The translations under genes were made by a program, and so were the position numbers. A stretch of DNA of 6,846 nt from positions 1 through 6,846 of the forward strand of contig CAZILN010000426.1 of NCBI GenBank assembly GCA_964540005.1. Direction: 5' to 3'. Of this stretch, positions 6,001-6,846 are shown piece by piece; positions within the stretch are counted from its first letter, which is position 1; every line of letters begins with the position of its first letter. Below the pieces are notes generated by a model, which was not told where the DNA came from, did not search any database, and saw only the letters and a program-made list of their open reading frames with translations. The stretch is from CAZILN01 sp964540005. GTDB taxonomy: Bacteria; Bacteroidota; Bacteroidia; Bacteroidales; SM23-62.

Positions 6001-6846
6001 CTGTGAGGTCGCACTGGTTTCCCGGAGCCAGAGGGGAGATGGCAAGGACAGAAAGATCATTGGTGTATTCCCGGAGCGCGAACAGGGTAAGGACTTCATC
6101 ATCGGACAGGGGTCTGTCATAGAACCGTATCTCATCGATCCGGCCCTGGAACGGATCGGCTCCGGCATTAAATGTTCCTATATGTAGGCTGGATGGGTTA
6201 TTATCTATAGGACCTGATATCATGAACGAGGCATCCTGCTGCCCGTTCACGAACATGCGAAGGCTATCGCCTTCACTGGTTACAACAACATGGTACCACC
6301 TGTCATTCTGGAATACACCCTGCGACCCCTGGAAACTGTTTTCCATACCTCCCGTCCAGAAGGTGAAATAAAGGGCATCATCCATGACGGCTAACTGGTA
6401 ATTATCACCGTTGCTCCTTTCCCCCAGGATGGTGTTCTGTGCGGGATGCAGGTCGTTGGGATAGATCCATGCAGATATGGTGAAGTAATTGGCATTATTG
6501 ATCAGGCTGAGACCGGGTCCGTAATCAATATAATCATCTGTCCCGTTAAAGTAGTAAGATGAATCCGGCTTATTGAAGCGGTTGATATCAAGTGATGCCC
6601 CTATCACGGTACCATCATGGCCCCAACCGCTGACATCTTCTGCATTCCCGTCAAAGGGGAAAAAGGCCTTCAGTTCTGCATTGACAATATAATCATCCCA
6701 GAAATGACGGATGGTGTCGCTTGATGTCTGGATGATCCAGGTCCGGTTGGGCTTTGCGCCTGGGAATTCCGATGTGCTCGAGCTGCTGTTGATACGGAAT
6801 TTGTATTCGAGCGTATCCAATAACAAGAATTCACCGAACAGTGTCA
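1..6846 (-). CDS. Giant modular surface/secreted protein with LamG, six CARDB-MAM-like repeats and CBM9 (partial at both ends)
   Basis: One uninterrupted minus-strand frame fills the window, with complete codons from 6844 down to 2, giving 2281 residues and no stop. Recognisable domains at both ends and throughout stay in this same frame, so there is no frameshift. Domain order is: tail of a small E-set/starch-binding-like module (1-56), LamG jelly roll (57-261), six CARDB-like plus MAM-like units (262-2051), CBM9-like module (2052-2257) and the beginning of another CARDB-like domain (2258-2281). The composition is rich in Asp, Asn, Gly, Trp and Tyr and poor in Lys and Cys (15 Cys seen), as expected for an exported beta-rich protein. 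Start, signal peptide and C-terminal anchor or sorting domain lie outside, so export by type IX secretion is only inferred from the Bacteroidota-like architecture. The likely role is adhesion or glycan binding. No protease, hydrolase or lyase active-site motif was seen. The coding call is very secure; the function is not. Confidence 0.96.
74..691 (-). other. CBM9-like carbohydrate-binding module, residues 2052-2257
   Basis: After a short junction (YIQYDIAGTG) the sequence reads IIIDGSADEQLWIDA (W at 2077), then YWSATWDSANLYILIDVTDEHM, YQSDGVDIFFDIQNDKDNEG, NYQFQVMWNVDELYG, GYIFEFRIGWEALL, GIGLDVRIRDNDND, MNWAGAEDWTLDGAGLMILEG. The order 'IDG...D..W', 'W/TWD...LYI-x-I-x-V-x-D', 'SDGVDIFFD', 'EF-I-W' and a final 'W...G-L-L' matches the CBM9 family, which is known to bind cellulose, xylan or sugar ends and to hold calcium. 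Two acidic loops (421..392 and 184..152) could bind calcium. Cys2153 and Cys2172 are the only cysteines and may pair. In CBM9 the ligand is usually held between two tryptophans; several candidate Trp are present, but I cannot say which would be used. The family call is firm, the ligand unknown. Confidence 0.82.
692..1582 (-). repeat. Repeat unit 6: CARDB-like Ig domain (1755-1863) plus MAM-like jelly roll (1864-2051)
   Basis: The Ig-like half reads DARIGQVVSIPVKCEYSPGDSVIVQLINDG, then a short SNCDLFYSLNGGEP strand and ends HELIVWVDLPGDPWQDNDT. The jelly roll starts SAPPVSSYPYVQDFEV and shows TWQLGIPAGS, GANAWVTNLTGTTYDN, GSRCFDFSTVMNPVFEM, EYSIDNGMSW, DWYNYE, VQHPLPDLAGEPTVRFRIGLATDGG and FAFDDIKIYD. 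Cys1774 and Cys1932 are 158 residues apart. A second Ig Cys, 1797, lies 23 residues after the first, as in unit 5. It is the last unit before the CBM9-like module, and its IYD strand passes straight into that module with no low-complexity linker. Length is 297 residues. Confidence 0.82.
1583..2512 (-). repeat. Repeat unit 5: CARDB-like Ig domain (1445-1549) plus MAM-like jelly roll (1550-1754) with an insertion
   Basis: The Ig-like half begins DRPADDIWLSRIYQYPPCEGLTRVDVDITNAG, has a strand with FYLVCQVDSD, and ends LKVWASLSLDPNQRNDTLQ. The jelly roll begins NQPVISGPSPYVQDFEN and is the longest in the array (205 residues). About 16 extra residues, including GYQEYYLGGYISPAG, sit between the opening strand (THYWSA) and the GWKLGTPEGS strand. 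It continues GTNAWYTNSGG, VSPCFDLSSYGRPAIEFKM, LQYSTDGGGSW, NWYTEP, ITARHMLDGLAGEPYVKLRF and FAFDDVVIYD. Cys1462 and Cys1634 are 172 residues apart; the insertion accounts for nearly all the difference from 159. A second Ig Cys, 1487, is 25 residues after the first. Confidence 0.82.
2513..3391 (-). repeat. Repeat unit 4: CARDB-like Ig domain (1152-1259) plus MAM-like jelly roll (1260-1444)
   Basis: The Ig-like half reads DGSVTELLAPASGCALGASENLQVRVENKG, then AYQIDGGDVNRD and ends SLKIWMEMPDEGWPDDDTLF. The SGC-x-L-x-x-x-E-x-L/V-x-V-x-V-x-N-x-G pattern is characteristic of these Bacteroidota spacer domains. The jelly roll begins SKPIINTFPYNQGFEG and continues SWEAGVPVG, GSNAWVTNLTGSF, ESPCFDFTGLANPVIEM, IQYSDDGGNTW, NWYNHH, VHTLDWLAGNSDVRFRVVFGT and FGFDDIRIYD. 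Cys1169 and Cys1328 lie 159 residues apart, exactly as in unit 1. With unit 1 this is probably the closest pair in the array, for example both have LANPVIE after the Cys motif. The domain is 293 residues long, near the median. Confidence 0.84.
3392..4285 (-). repeat. Repeat unit 3: CARDB-like Ig domain (854-968) plus MAM-like jelly roll (969-1151)
   Basis: The Ig-like half begins GYDLRMYQWASPQSGPELTGHEQVTVRIINEG, carries DVYYSIDGGASW and closes with GEYFCIAKVVHPWDSIITDNDS. The jelly roll begins NSPLINTFPYVQDFEG and shows SWELGSPAA, GDNAWVTNLTGN, SWVVSPFFDFTGIFDPKVKIQV, FQYSADSGKTW, NWYNTY, WWAASNALSGLTG, IQFRIAFGTGD and FAFDDVIIYD. Like unit 2 it lacks the marker cysteines (SPFFDF instead of SPCFDF, none at the Ig start); its sole Cys is 945 in the last strand of the Ig-like half. 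The 'EIHW' strand replaces the usual 'xxW xxDW'. The unit is 298 residues long and abuts unit 4 without a linker. Confidence 0.82.
4286..5188 (-). repeat. Repeat unit 2: CARDB-like Ig domain (553-662) plus MAM-like jelly roll (663-853), divergent
   Basis: The Ig-like half reads AGVTEIYQPQSNSGLTAGEPLEIEVRNYG, then a YYQLDVNPYDS strand, and ends WINLPGDPYQDNDTLVK. The jelly roll starts SKAMIDAFPYFEDFESG and runs through SWELGEPAG, NTAWVTN, ESPGLDFYNMG, MIEFRIWRDLG, EASVDGGEW, HFNWYNEG, a long WITVRHSLEGLGNQSGVKLRIYF and ends VAIDDIKIFE. It lacks both cysteines that mark units 1, 4, 5 and 6: the Ig start has no Cys, and SPCFDF has become SPGLDF. Its only Cys is 762 (ACWLEA) in the jelly roll. 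The closing strand AIDDI matches the eukaryotic MAM consensus better than the FAFDDI of the others. At 301 residues it is one of the longer units. Confidence 0.8.
5189..6061 (-). repeat. Repeat unit 1: CARDB-like Ig domain (262-367) plus MAM-like jelly roll (368-552)
   Basis: The Ig-like half starts with NDLSVLAISPLAPGNQCDL, then YMIINNG, a strand with YSIDGGSSF, and ends SYELWAATVLPGDENPLNDTL. This is the usual CARDB-type wording in which a paired-strand domain closes on 'D-NP-NDT'. The jelly-roll half begins NKPVISTFPYDQDFEGG and continues SWELGTP, SGSNAWITG, SPCFDFSSLANPVIEF, IQYSSNGGSNW, NWYNN, VKFRIAFGS, and ends FAFDDISIYE at 544-553. The terminal FAFDDI strand and the SPCFDF/QYS-x-DGG-x-W strands resemble the MAM or 'choice-of-anchor J' group. 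Cys278 (Ig) and Cys437 (SPCFDF) are 159 residues apart. The domain boundary is my estimate to within several residues. This unit most resembles unit 4 in the SPCFDF-to-QYS stretch. Confidence 0.82.
6062..6676 (-). other. LamG / concanavalin A-like jelly-roll domain, residues 57-261
   Basis: This is a classic bacterial LamG-type (Laminin_G_3-like) domain of about 200 residues. It opens with a strand ending in FPFDGNAEDVSG and an HDG turn, then YYFNGTDDYIDYG (F of FNG at 99), FTISAWIYP (W at 126), an ILGERS strand, YHVVVTSEGDSLRMFVNGQ, and closes with GRIDEIRFYDRPLSDDEV (D of DEIRFYD at 237). These are the expected strands and landmarks in the expected order, so the fold call is strong. Such domains bind carbohydrates or proteins, often with calcium, or act as non-catalytic appendages of enzymes. 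It contains no cysteine. It occurs once in the window and differs in sequence from the MAM-like jelly rolls that follow, so it is a separate module and not a seventh repeat. Confidence 0.9.
6677..6844 (-). other. C-terminal part of a small beta-sandwich (CBM20/E-set-like) module, residues 1-56
   Basis: The first 56 residues read as the last strands of a compact beta-sandwich. They contain the strand EYKFRIN (13-19), a loop, then FPGAKPNRTW (27-36), a strand ending in an SSDT turn, and a closing FWDDY (48-52). The pattern 'YKFRIN ... PNR ... D(T)' followed by an aromatic strand is what I know from starch-binding-like or E-set modules in Bacteroidota exported proteins, where it follows a 'DGDGIY' type strand. 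That earlier half would lie beyond position 6846. The identification rests on a short fragment and should be treated as tentative. What is firm is that it is coding, in frame with the following LamG domain, and distinct from the repeated units. Confidence 0.42.

Noticed and set aside
692..6061. CRISPR-like or mobile-element explanation for the regularly spaced repeats
   Set aside because: The repeats are about 0.9 kb apart, degenerate, in frame and explained by protein motifs. There are no short identical direct repeats with uniform spacers, no terminal inverted repeats and no transposase.
6062..6676. Counting the LamG domain as another copy of the MAM-like repeat
   Set aside because: Both are jelly rolls, but the LamG segment has its own landmarks (FNGTDDYI, SAWIYP, DEIRFYDRPLS) and lacks FPYxQDFE, NAWVTN, SPCFDF and FAFDDI.
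1..6846. A promoter, terminator, riboswitch or tRNA/rRNA gene within the window
   Set aside because: There is no intergenic space. Every position is in the long reading frame, and I saw no convincing GC-rich hairpin plus T-run or conserved RNA motif.

Overview
The whole window lies inside one open reading frame on the minus strand. Reading the complement from position 6844 down to position 2 gives 2281 consecutive sense codons with no stop and no frameshift. Neither the start nor the end of the gene is present. Residue numbers below count from the first complete codon (residue 1 = 6844..6842, residue 2281 = 4..2). The product is a giant, modular, probably secreted or surface-attached protein made of beta-rich binding modules. 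No catalytic domain is recognisable in the visible part.

Layout in protein order (right to left on the plus strand): (1) residues 1-56, the tail of a small beta-sandwich module resembling starch-binding/E-set modules; (2) residues 57-261, a LamG-type concanavalin-like jelly roll; (3) residues 262-2051, six tandem copies of a two-domain unit of 291-310 residues, each a CARDB-like Ig-fold domain (about 105-115 aa) followed by a MAM-like / 'choice-of-anchor J' type jelly roll (about 183-205 aa); (4) residues 2052-2257, a CBM9-like carbohydrate-binding module placed directly after unit 6; (5) residues 2258-2281, the first strand of what looks like a seventh CARDB-like domain, cut by the window edge.

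This architecture, together with the repeat wording (FPY-x-QDFE, NAWVTN, SPCFDF, FAFDDI-x-IYD, and NDTL at the end of each Ig-like domain), is typical of large exported proteins of Bacteroidota, many of which are exported by the type IX secretion system. A free-living, glycan-foraging or surface-attached member of that phylum is the best guess. This is inferred from protein style only, since there is no marker gene, signal peptide or sorting domain in the window.

Taken together, the LamG, MAM-like and CBM9 modules suggest binding of extracellular glycans or proteins, with the Ig-like domains acting as spacers. The most notable pattern is that cysteines come and go in step: the four units with a Cys in the Ig-like domain also have one in the SPCFDF motif about 158-172 residues later, and the two units lacking one lack the other. 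There are no intergenic regions, RNA genes, mobile elements, CRISPR arrays or regulatory sites that I can support.
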